Source: an uncultured Sphingomonadaceae bacterium
GTDB lineage: Bacteria; Pseudomonadota; Alphaproteobacteria; Sphingomonadales; Sphingomonadaceae
Length of the DNA: 64,000 nucleotides
NCBI GenBank assembly: GCA_946479505.1
Contig: CAMLGC010000008.1
Location: 1 to 64,000, forward strand
Reading direction: 5' to 3'
Numbering within the stretch: the stretch's first letter is position 1; every line of letters begins with the position of its first letter. The notes below the pieces were generated by a model. That model did no database searches, was not told the DNA's origin, and was given only the letters and a program-made list of their open reading frames with translations. Both the position numbers and the translations under genes were made by a program. Below, one piece after another: positions 25,403 to 33,005 of this stretch.

Positions 25403-26586
25403 CACGACTGGTCCTCGTTCAGCAGCATGTTCCCGTCGAGCGTGTAGGTCGAATGATGCTCGTTCTCGAGGTCGCAATAGAAGCCGCATAGCTTCTTCCA
25501 CTTGATGACCGCGAATATCGCGTTCAGCGCGTTGAGATCGGCGACCTGGATGTTGGACGCGTAGATATCGCCGGCGCCGCCCCCGGCGAGTGGGATGCGT
25601 TTGTGCGACGCGACGCCGTCCCGCGTCTCGGCGGTGCTGGTCGTGACGCGGAGAATCCCGCTCAGGCCGCGGTCACCAAGCTCCAGACCCATGCCGATGT
25701 CGATGAACCCGACACCGCAGGCGTGCAGCCGGCCGACCAGCGCGACCTTGGCCTCGCCGGCGTCGAGGCTCAGGAACGCGAAGTCGATGCCGTCGAGTAG
25801 GTCGAGGTTGTCCGGCGTGATCGCGTGCGGCACCGCCGTGATGCCGCGGTGCATGCGCTCATAGATCGCCTTCAAATGGTTTACCTTCAGGGGGGCCTCG
25901 CGGAGCTCGTCGAGGCTCGGCGCGCCGGGCGCCCTGAAGGCGTTGTGCTGGAGGAACTCGTCGGCGTCGAAAATGCGAATCTCCGCCACCGGCGTTTTCG
26001 CGACCATGTCGAGGATGTAGCTGCCGGAGCCGCCGAGGCCGATGATCGCGACCCGGTGCCCCGCCAGCTTCGCCGTCAGCGCGCCGATTCCGACGCGGTC
26101 CGACGCGGTCTCGACGTAGTTGAACACGCTGTTGGCGTCCTCCTCCTCGTCGAGCGCGCGGTAAGGCCGCGGTGTCGCCGTGCTGTCGAGCACTGCGGCT
26201 GGCCCCGCGATGATCGACGCGTAGGTCGTCATCTTGTGGTGGTAGTCGCGGTAGCCGCCGTCGGGCTTGCTCGAGAAGGCGTGCTCGGCGGTCAGGCCGT
26301 GCCCCAGGTCGAAGTGCGTCGTCTGGTTGGCGATCGCGACGATGCGCCTCCCGTCGGCGAAACACGGGTATTCGCCGTCAAAGTGCATGACGTGCGTGTC
26401 GGGCGGCCTGGTCTGGTCGCCGGCCAGCGCCAGGCTCGAGATCAGGGTTCCCTTGCGCACCTTGCGGTTGGCGTCGACGTAGGGAACCTCGCGCATGACG
26501 AGGAACCCACCGACGATCTGGACGAAATAGCCTTCCTCGCGCAGCTTCGCGAGGTCGGCGTTACGACTGAACAGTGCGCGTGACAT
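25402..26586 (-). CDS. DUF6791-ThiF E1-like adenylyltransferase
   Basis: The 394-residue protein has two parts. Residues 1-150 match what I know as DUF6791, possibly an E2-like fold, with a conserved-looking HVMHFDGEYPCFADGR (Cys75). Residues 170-394 form a ThiF/E1 Rossmann domain: GLGGSGSY (183-190), FDADEFLQHNAFR (Asp207, Asp209, Asn215, Arg218), LKVNHLK and LDAGEAK (Asp276). The crossover-loop region (about 320-345) has no cysteine, so the usual E1 thioester residue seems absent. It should adenylate the C-terminus of the upstream multiubiquitin protein. Its start overlaps that gene by 26 bases. Confidence 0.82.
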   Translation of the reverse strand: MSRALFSRNADLAKLREEGYFVQIVGGFLVMREVPYVDANRKVRKGTLISSLALAGDQTRPPDTHVMHFDGEYPCFADGRRIVAIANQTTHFDLGHGLTAEHAFSSKPDGGYRDYHHKMTTYASIIAGPAAVLDSTATPRPYRALDEEEDANSVFNYVETASDRVGIGALTAKLAGHRVAIIGLGGSGSYILDMVAKTPVAEIRIFDADEFLQHNAFRAPGAPSLDELREAPLKVNHLKAIYERMHRGITAVPHAITPDNLDLLDGIDFAFLSLDAGEAKVALVGRLHACGVGFIDIGMGLELGDRGLSGILRVTTSTAETRDGVASHKRIPLAGGGAGDIYASNIQVADLNALNAIFAVIKWKKLCGFYCDLENEHHSTYTLDGNMLLNEDQS

Positions 26587-27313
26587 TGAAGACCGTCCCC
26601 TGCTTGATGGTGACCGAGCCGTGGGCGCCCAGCTCCCCGGCGTGCGGCGTCGAGGCCGCCTTGCGGTAGGTCATCGAGAAGACGACGTTGGGCTCGTGCG
26701 GGCCGGGGAAGGCCAGCTCGACGATCTGCTCGAAGGTCACCTCCGGTCCCGTCACGGTGCGCGCGCGGGTGTTGACGATGATCTCGATCTCCGCCGCGGG
26801 GCGCTTCGCGTTGTAGAAGCGTTCGACGCCCGGCGCGTTGAGGTCGACCAGCATCGCCGGCTCGATCAGGACGTCGGTCCCGCCGCGCACCTCAAGGAAG
26901 ACCGCCTCGTCCGGGCCCGGCTTGGCGAGATGCTCGAGGATCCGGCCGCTGATCGCGGGCTTGCCCCAGCGCTCCTCGTGCGCGTTGACCTCGAACTTGA
27001 AGTCGCGGTCCGTGAGGAAGGCGACGAATCGTTCCGCGCCCGCCCCGCGGAGGTCGAACGTCTCGTCGAGGCGGACGTCCTCAAAGTCGCCGGTGTCGAG
27101 AACCGCGAAGAGGCTGTAGCCGCGGTCGGGCTCGAGTCCCGCCGCCTCGAGGATCTGGCGGCCGAGCGGGATCGGATCGGCGACGCCGAGCGGGCGGAAG
27201 TCGACGCCGTCGAGAGCGAACTGGATGCGGTAGGTCTTGGCTGGCTGCAGAGGGCGACCCTCGCGGATCGCTTCGCCGACATCGTCGTATTCGGGGAGTT
27301 CGGGGGTGTTCAT
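26561..27313 (-). CDS. Multiubiquitin protein with three beta-grasp repeats
   Basis: The 250-residue protein starts at MNTPELPEYDD, where GAAGGA lies upstream. Three ubiquitin-like repeats can be read, beginning near KTYRIQFALDGV (26), RDFKFEVNAHE (103) and AEIEIIVNTRA (174). Each has the beta-hairpin, helix and beta order, and the whole matches the Multiubiquitin domain. The C-terminus is GTVFNVTRTVQS, with no diglycine. It is presumably the modifier activated by the ThiF protein encoded next, possibly after trimming or directly at serine. An 82-base gap separates it from the helicase gene. Confidence 0.82.
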   Translation of the reverse strand: MNTPELPEYDDVGEAIREGRPLQPAKTYRIQFALDGVDFRPLGVADPIPLGRQILEAAGLEPDRGYSLFAVLDTGDFEDVRLDETFDLRGAGAERFVAFLTDRDFKFEVNAHEERWGKPAISGRILEHLAKPGPDEAVFLEVRGGTDVLIEPAMLVDLNAPGVERFYNAKRPAAEIEIIVNTRARTVTGPEVTFEQIVELAFPGPHEPNVVFSMTYRKAASTPHAGELGAHGSVTIKQGTVFNVTRTVQS

Positions 27314-27395
27314 CTTGCTTTTTCCTTCGTGTTCAGCCGGGTCAACCCGGTCACGAAGGGACAATCGGAACGGCCGCCGCCGACCGGAAAGGCGG

Positions 27396-30300
27396 TCAGA
27401 AATCTTTCTGCAGCGATCCGGCGGGGACAGGCCCGCAAATGAAGAAGGCGGGGCATCCCGGGCAGACGCGCTGCGACGGGGTCGCGGGGAACGCGCCGGC
27501 GCGGATCCCCGCGATCACGGTGTTCAGCAGCTCGTGCCGGTTGCCGAGCACGCGTGCCGTCATGCCGAGTGCCGTGACCTGGTCGCTCATCAGGTGCACC
27601 ACCTCCGCGGCGGCGGCGGGTGCGTTTTCCGCGAGGGCGAGCAGCGCGGTCGCGACGCCGAGGTTCTCGGTGTCCGACTTGCGGTATACGCCCGTGCGAA
27701 TGCGGCGGTAGATTCGGACGCCCTGGGCGTCGACGAGGACATCGTCGGCGCTGAACACGATCTGATCGGCGCCGATGCTGAGCGGCACCGTGGCCGGGGT
27801 CTCCGCGCGGTGGGCTAGGCGCGATTGCCGGAACCGCATCACCAGCGTGACCGCCATCGCCCGCAGCTCCGCGAAGCTCCCGGGCGTGTCCAGGCCATGA
27901 TCGTCGCAGGCCCGCTCGACGGCGGCGCGGAGCTGCGCGTCGTCCGACAGGTCGAGCCCGTCCCGCACGGCCGCGCGGACGACGGACCGGGCTGCCTCGT
28001 GCATCCTCATGTAGTCGGTCTCGGTCCGGCGTCCCCCTATGCCGAGCACGTGGGTGTAGAAGAAGCGCCGCTTGCACTTGTTCTTATCCAGCATCGCCAC
28101 CTGCGAGTCCCGCAACCGGATCGTCCCGTCGATGACTAGCGCGATCGGTTCATCTTCCGGGGCGGGCGGCAGCGCGCGGATCAGGTCGGGCGTGTTCCGG
28201 GCCACGCCCGTCCCAAGGCGGCTTAGGAATTCGGACAGTGGTCTTGCGGTGTGGTTGGCCTTCTCCGTCGCGGCATACATGACGAGCCGGTCGCGTGCGC
28301 GGGACAGGGCGACGTAGAAGAGGCATTCACGCTCTTCCGCGTCCCCGTCGCGCAGCGCCGTCTTCACGTCGCCGGTCAGTCCGGCGATGACGCCCTCCGG
28401 CGGCAGGCACGCAGGGGCCTTCGACGGACTCGGGAGCGTGTCCTGGTTGAGGCCTGGGAGGTGGACGCACCGGAACTCGAGGCCCTTCGCGCCGTGGATC
28501 GTCATGAGTCGGACGGCGTCTAGTCCCTGCGCGGCGGCGGGCAGCTGCCGCAGATCGCGGTCGTCGCCGATCGCCACGAGCCTCCGGATCCGGTCCAGCA
28601 GGCGCGGCACGGCCCTTCCCTGCTCGCGCGGCTGCACGCGCAAGAAGTTCAACAGCTGCCACAGTGCGATGCCCTGGCTGCGTTCGGCGACCGACCGCGC
28701 CTCGGCTATACGGGCGGCGATGCGGGTCCGGTCGAATAGGACGGCCGCGAGCGTGCGCCAAGGCGGCGCGTCGGCATCGAAGCCCTCGAGCGCCTCTGCC
28801 AGCCTGTCCAGCGCGGCATGGCCATCCGCGGAGATCGGCAGATCCCTTCGCGCGTCGAGCCAGTCGAGCGGTTCCCGCTCGTCGTCGCGCAGCGTGGCTA
28901 GCACGGCGCCGACGTCGTCGAGCGACATGGCGAAATCCGTCATGCTGGCAGCGCGAACCAGGCCCATCGCCCTTCGATCCGCGAGCAGCGACAGTAGCGA
29001 GAGGAGGTCCTTGACCTCGGCGCGCTCGAACAGACTGCCGAGGAAGAGGACCGGGATTCCCATGCGCTCGAGATCCCGAGCGATCACGCCGAGCCGCTCG
29101 TTGCCGGTGCACAACACGGCCTGGTCGCGGTAGGCGAACCCCGCCGAGTGCATCTCGGCGATGCAGTCGGCGATCGCGATCGACTGCTCGTCCTTCACCG
29201 CGCGGGTCCTGAGCTCGATCGGGATCGCGCACGGACCGCGGTCGGCCTTCAGCCGCGTCTCCGTCGTGCTCGCCGTCATGCCGACCGCGAACGCGGAGTA
29301 GGCGGTGACTATCTCGTCGAACGAGCGGTAGTTGATCTCCAGCCTGCCCGACCTGGCGCCGGGGAAGTCCTCCGTCGTGAACTTTGAGGTGCTTACCGGG
29401 GACGCTCCGCGGAACCTGTAGATAGACTGCCGCGCGTCGCCGACGACCCAGAGGTTTTCGCCGGCGGGGCGCATCGCCTTGAGCAGCCGCACGCTGGCGC
29501 GGTTGACGTCCTGATATTCGTCGACGAGCAGGTGATCATACATCCCGCCGAGCTTCGCGGCGATGTCGGGGCGCCGCTCGAGGAGTTCGACGGGCAGCGA
29601 GACGAGGTCGCCGAAGTCGACCGCCCGCCGTTCGCGCTTGATCCTCTCGTAGAGGGCGTAGACCCGCGCCACCTCGGCGGACTTGAGCGCCTCGGACGTC
29701 CGCGCCTCGTCGCCGATCGCGGCGACGCGCATCGCCTCGGCGTACCGCGCGTAGTCCTCGGCGGCGACCACCTCGTCCTTCGCCCGCGATATCGCCGCGA
29801 GGATGTCGCCGATCAGCCGGGTCGGATCGTAGAGGTCCTGGTAGTATTCGAGCTCGAGCTTCGGGAACTCGCGTTCGAGCAACTCGACCGCCTCGACCCG
29901 GTCCATCAGCCGTGGATCGTCGGGCAGCGAGAACTCGGCGCTGAGGCGCCGGATGAGGTCGAGCCCGAACGCGTGAAACGTGCCGATCCACACCGCCGCG
30001 GCCTTCTCGGGTCGCTCCGCAGCGATGCGGTCCGCCATTTCGCCGGCTGCCTTGTTCGAGTAGGTGAGCACGAGGAGCCTCTTGGGATCGACGTCCTCGT
30101 CGAGCAGCTGGACGACCCGCGCGGTCAAAGTCTGGGTCTTGCCGGTGCCGGGTCCGGCCTCGAGCAGGTAGGGGCCGCCGCGATGGGCGGCTGCGTCCGC
30201 TTGGGCTTTATTTAGTGGATGTACCTTGCGAACCTTGTCGTCGAGTTCGATTGCGGGGAGTAGAAGCCCGTCGAGGAGCTGCTGCGCGACGACGTCAAAT

Positions 30301-30800
30301 GGCGCGCGCATACGCTCGGCGATGGCGGACGCGGTCAGGCCGCCCTCGAGGTGGAGGCGGCAAACCACCTCGCGCGGGAGGAGGAGCTCGCGCCCGAAGA
30401 GGTCCATCTGGACCTCGCGCCGTTGCCGGCGGCCGTAGTCCACCACGCGGTCGATGCCCGTTGGTGAAGGCTCCGCGGCCCGGGCGGGATCGGCCTCGGT
30501 GACCGTGGGAGAGGAGGTTCCGTCCCCGAGCTCGTGATGTCCGATCTCGTGGGCGACGAGGAACGCCTGCTCGAAGGGGGACCCGACGTTCTCATGGATG
30601 ATGAGGTCATCCTCCGGAACCAGCGTCGCGCGTCCGTTGTCGAGGACGGTGGCGCCCGGGTTCGCGGTGTCGACGTCGAGGCCGCGATCGTTCGCGATTG
30701 CGACGGCGAAAGCGTAGGGATCCGTCGGATCGAGTCCACGCGCTACCGCGTTGGCGTGCAGTTCCGCGGCACGGCGACGTCCAAGCTCGATGGCGTCCAC
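27396..30800 (-). CDS. ImmA/IrrE protease, UvrD helicase and AddB-like domain fusion
   Basis: This 1134-residue protein has three modules. Residues 1-185 form an ImmA/IrrE metallopeptidase (HEIGHHELG, zinc ligands His84 and His88, with FGRELLLPREVV). Residues 195-870 form a UvrD/Rep superfamily 1 helicase (GPGTGKT at 216-222, DEYQD near 425, GDARQSIYRFRGAS). The C-terminus resembles an AddB-type nuclease with the iron-sulfur pattern Cys909, Cys1113, Cys1116 and Cys1122 (C-X2-C-X5-C). However, the catalytic IxDYKTG box is replaced by YRRIRTG near 1029, so the nuclease is probably inactive. It starts with GTG three bases after the upstream stop, within one operon. Confidence 0.85.
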   Translation of the reverse strand: MDAIELGRRRAAELHANAVARGLDPTDPYAFAVAIANDRGLDVDTANPGATVLDNGRATLVPEDDLIIHENVGSPFEQAFLVAHEIGHHELGDGTSSPTVTEADPARAAEPSPTGIDRVVDYGRRQRREVQMDLFGRELLLPREVVCRLHLEGGLTASAIAERMRAPFDVVAQQLLDGLLLPAIELDDKVRKVHPLNKAQADAAAHRGGPYLLEAGPGTGKTQTLTARVVQLLDEDVDPKRLLVLTYSNKAAGEMADRIAAERPEKAAAVWIGTFHAFGLDLIRRLSAEFSLPDDPRLMDRVEAVELLEREFPKLELEYYQDLYDPTRLIGDILAAISRAKDEVVAAEDYARYAEAMRVAAIGDEARTSEALKSAEVARVYALYERIKRERRAVDFGDLVSLPVELLERRPDIAAKLGGMYDHLLVDEYQDVNRASVRLLKAMRPAGENLWVVGDARQSIYRFRGASPVSTSKFTTEDFPGARSGRLEINYRSFDEIVTAYSAFAVGMTASTTETRLKADRGPCAIPIELRTRAVKDEQSIAIADCIAEMHSAGFAYRDQAVLCTGNERLGVIARDLERMGIPVLFLGSLFERAEVKDLLSLLSLLADRRAMGLVRAASMTDFAMSLDDVGAVLATLRDDEREPLDWLDARRDLPISADGHAALDRLAEALEGFDADAPPWRTLAAVLFDRTRIAARIAEARSVAERSQGIALWQLLNFLRVQPREQGRAVPRLLDRIRRLVAIGDDRDLRQLPAAAQGLDAVRLMTIHGAKGLEFRCVHLPGLNQDTLPSPSKAPACLPPEGVIAGLTGDVKTALRDGDAEERECLFYVALSRARDRLVMYAATEKANHTARPLSEFLSRLGTGVARNTPDLIRALPPAPEDEPIALVIDGTIRLRDSQVAMLDKNKCKRRFFYTHVLGIGGRRTETDYMRMHEAARSVVRAAVRDGLDLSDDAQLRAAVERACDDHGLDTPGSFAELRAMAVTLVMRFRQSRLAHRAETPATVPLSIGADQIVFSADDVLVDAQGVRIYRRIRTGVYRKSDTENLGVATALLALAENAPAAAAEVVHLMSDQVTALGMTARVLGNRHELLNTVIAGIRAGAFPATPSQRVCPGCPAFFICGPVPAGSLQKDF

Positions 30801-30803
30801 GCG

Positions 30804-31391
30804 TCAGTCGTCGGCCAGCAGCCGAACGCGGTCGGCCTCGGGCACGCCGGCGTCCTTCAGCACCTGCTCGAACGTGGCCTGCGCGTCCGACCCGGGTGGA
30901 CCGTCCGACTTGTAGCTTCTCGTCATCGCCATCGGCACCGGAGGGCGTGCCATGGCAGCGATCACGTGCGCCGGAGGAACGCCCAGCACCCCGGACAGCT
31001 CCCGCGTCACGGAACCCGGGACGCTCGACGCGAGCACCCTGTGCTCGCGGAAGCAGGTGACCACCTGCCGCGGCACGCCAAGCTTCACGGCGAGCGCCTT
31101 GCCCAGTTCTCCGGAGAGACGGGCCAGGGGATCGGCGCCGGTTGCGGGGTCCGATCGGGCAGCCTGGTGGGTGATCCACGCCGCGTCGATGCGGGACTGC
31201 TCGGTGGCGGTCAAGCTGCGCTCGTCTTCGGCATCGGGCGTGGCGATCAGCCGGGAGAAGTCGATCAGCTGCGGCGCGAACTGAGGGTGCGCCCCGACGT
31301 AGCGGGCGAGGACGTCGCCGTCGTGGACGTCCTCCATCTGGAACAGGTCGAGCACGGCCTCTAGCGTGAGCGGCGGGTTGGTGGCGGTCAT
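30804..31391 (-). CDS. Putative partner/regulator of the sigma-like factor
   Basis: I start this 195-residue protein at MTATNPPLTLEAVLDLF, because that ATG forms an ATGA overlap with the sigma-like gene's stop. The N-terminal part (LARYVGAHPQFAPQLIDFSRLI) resembles the helical head of anti-sigma or regulator proteins. The middle (LARLSGELGKALAVKLGVPRQVV) looks Xre-like, and the C-terminus is acidic. I do not recognise an exact family. The coupling suggests it controls the sigma-like factor. It could also be the substrate of the ImmA/IrrE domain encoded next, since IrrE proteases typically cleave a Xre-type regulator. Confidence 0.6.
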   Translation of the reverse strand: MTATNPPLTLEAVLDLFQMEDVHDGDVLARYVGAHPQFAPQLIDFSRLIATPDAEDERSLTATEQSRIDAAWITHQAARSDPATGADPLARLSGELGKALAVKLGVPRQVVTCFREHRVLASSVPGSVTRELSGVLGVPPAHVIAAMARPPVPMAMTRSYKSDGPPGSDAQATFEQVLKDAGVPEADRVRLLADD

Positions 31392-32164
31392 TCGTCGTCC
31401 CCAGGATTGAACAGGGCGCCGAGCCTCTTTAGCGCTCGGTCCCGATAGTTGCGAACCGACCGATCCGAGCAGCCCAGGGCCTTCGCGATCGTCATGACCG
31501 ACGGGTCGCTCGAATGGATCTGCCATCCGATCAACAGGAGGTGCATGGTCCTGCTTTGTTCCGGCGGCAACGTGTCAATCGCGACGTAGAGCCGCTCCCG
31601 GAAAAGCGGATCGGAAAAAATTTCCGCGTCGAGCGGATTAGTCGCGACGGCGACTGCAGCGGCGTCGGCGACGTCGCCCTCCTCATCGTCCATCGAGTCG
31701 CCGCGGTTGACCTCGCGCCACACTCGCTCTTGAGCGTCGAGCCGGAGCCGCTTGATGGCGAGGTCGAACCGCGCCTCAAAGAAGTCGAGCCTGTCGTCCA
31801 CCTCGGCGCGGTCCTTCGCAAGCAGCTCGACGAAGCGGTCGAAGACGGCGTCGCGGATGCGTTCGTCAGTGGCGGACGCAGTGCCGCCCGACGCCGTGCT
31901 CGGGACCGCCCGCATGACGCGCTCGGCGAGCACCTTGTAGAGGCGCTCGAACCAGGCTGAGGAGTTCTCGACGCGGGTGGCGCGGATGAGGTGCACCAGG
32001 CATTCGCTTGGCACATAGGCGGGATCCTTGCGGCCGCGGATGCGGGCCCGCTTGAGTAGCGCCTCCCGTGGGAGGTCGCTGAGGACGGTGAGCAGCGCCT
32101 CGACATTGTCGGGACGCGTATACGGCGTCCCGTCCTTCTTCTTCCGGGTGAGCGGGGCGATCAA
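31388..32164 (-). CDS. Sigma-70-like transcription factor
   Basis: I favour the TTG start five bases after GGAGG, giving 258 residues; a longer frame from another TTG 36 codons upstream lacks a good ribosome site. The C-terminus has a sigma region 4-like helix-turn-helix (MTIAKALGCSDRSVRNYRDRALKRLGAL) preceded by TLPPEQSRTMHLLLIGWQI. The middle is a long helical region where region 2 would be expected, with AQERVWREVNRG. It heads the six-gene ubiquitin-like operon and probably controls it. The family is not one of the well-known ECF groups, as far as I can tell. Confidence 0.65.
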   Translation of the reverse strand: MIAPLTRKKKDGTPYTRPDNVEALLTVLSDLPREALLKRARIRGRKDPAYVPSECLVHLIRATRVENSSAWFERLYKVLAERVMRAVPSTASGGTASATDERIRDAVFDRFVELLAKDRAEVDDRLDFFEARFDLAIKRLRLDAQERVWREVNRGDSMDDEEGDVADAAAVAVATNPLDAEIFSDPLFRERLYVAIDTLPPEQSRTMHLLLIGWQIHSSDPSVMTIAKALGCSDRSVRNYRDRALKRLGALFNPGDDE

Positions 32165-32425
32165 CTTGTCCTCCCTATACGAAGCGCCAGCATAGGTGCG
32201 TTTCAGGAGTAATCGCCACGAAAATTGAAACCGGAACGGCAGGATGGAATATTTAGAGAGCCTTTTCCGCAAAGAAGCGCCTAGGAGCGGACCGTCAATC
32301 GGTCCACTTCCCGCCGTTTCCTCTTAACTCAACTTATGACCAAGTTGGGGCCGGTAGCGGACTGACGGCTTTTCGGCAGATGAGGCGGCGAAGCCGCCAC
32401 CCGGACCAGCCGACTTAATCAGCCG

Positions 32426-32452
32426 GCCCTAGGTTCGAGCCTAGGGCGTCCA
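32426..32452 (+). other. tRNA-like 3' end: T-arm hairpin followed by CCACCA
   Basis: The sequence GCCCTAGG, TTCGAG, CCTAGGGC gives a perfect stem with a GGTTCGA-type loop, followed by GTCCACCA. This imitates the T-arm and acceptor end of a tRNA. The loop has six bases rather than seven, and no matching acceptor 5' strand or normal anticodon arm is found in the 100 bases upstream. It is therefore not a functional tRNA. It may be an attachment-site remnant left by integration of the neighbouring island. Confidence 0.35.
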
Positions 32453-32767
32453 CCATTTCCGACTATATTTCATATAGATACTGCCTCGCCCAAGGGGCGG
32501 CTCAATTTCGGAGCCAGGTCAGGTAACAGCCTGGGTAACACTCAAAATTTGGACGTTGATTTTCCGCTGGCGTTCGTAAGGCCGAAAACGCGGCCAATTT
32601 GGCGAATTCTCTAAGACAATCACGGCTAATTCGATCGCGCACAAATCTGGCTTATGGACGCGATCGAGATGCGCAGGACGCGCATGACCGCGCTCCTCCG
32701 AGCGCAAGCGGATCATCTAAGTCGGTTGCGATGATCGAATTCCAGCGTGGGACTGATTGGCAAATGT

Positions 32768-32780
32768 CACCACCTTGGTG
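32768..32780. promoter_or_regulatory. Palindrome upstream of the ribbon-helix-helix gene
   Basis: CACCA, three bases, TGGTG forms a perfect inverted repeat, and a further GTGGTG follows at 32785. It lies 37 bases before the start of the RHH repressor gene and is a natural candidate operator for autoregulation of the restriction cassette. Confidence 0.45.
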
Positions 32781-32816
32781 TAACGTGGTGCAGAACGATG
32801 CAAGGGTGAAACCGCG

Positions 32817-33005
32817 ATGCCCGCCACCGCTCAAATTCAAGATGATAAATCAGCCCGGCTGTCTATCAGCCTGACGGCGGAGCAGCACCGCGAGTTGAAC
32901 GAGATTGCCAAAAAGAACAGAGTTTCAGTTGCGTGGGTGGTCCGCGAGGCGATTGACCGCCTCTTGAAGGACGACATGCCGCTTCTGCATGTGGGGAAAG
33001 AATGA
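32817..33005 (+). CDS. Ribbon-helix-helix (CopG/Arc-type) regulator
   Basis: The 62-residue protein has the RHH pattern: a beta strand ARLSISLTAEQHRELNEIA, then VSVAWVVREAIDRLL. It overlaps the downstream methylase gene by ATGA, so it is the first gene of a three-gene cassette. A probable role is repression of the cassette promoter, delaying restriction until methylation is established. A matching palindrome lies upstream. An antitoxin role is less likely because no small toxin gene follows. Confidence 0.78.
   Translation: MPATAQIQDDKSARLSISLTAEQHRELNEIAKKNRVSVAWVVREAIDRLLKDDMPLLHVGKE

Larger units (their letters stand above)
32273..32816. other. Intergenic region between the ubiquitin-like operon and the restriction cassette
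   Basis: No gene is supported here. The region includes a CAACTT/AAGTTG hairpin (near 32331-32348), a GGCGGC/GCCGCC hairpin near 32382, and the tRNA-like T-arm listed separately. Small GC hairpins follow around 32490-32545. Base composition is visibly more AT-rich than the backbone. It probably holds the promoter of the leftward operon and a former recombination site. Confidence 0.5.

Noticed and set aside
20651..32436. Eleven-base direct repeat GCCCTAGGTTC at both ends of part of the cargo
   Set aside because: Repeats of this length are expected by chance many times in 64 kb; position alone is not enough to call an attachment pair.
32369..32459. Possible functional tRNA or tmRNA
   Set aside because: The T-loop is six bases, the acceptor 5' strand does not pair and no valid anticodon arm exists; kept only as a tRNA-like feature.
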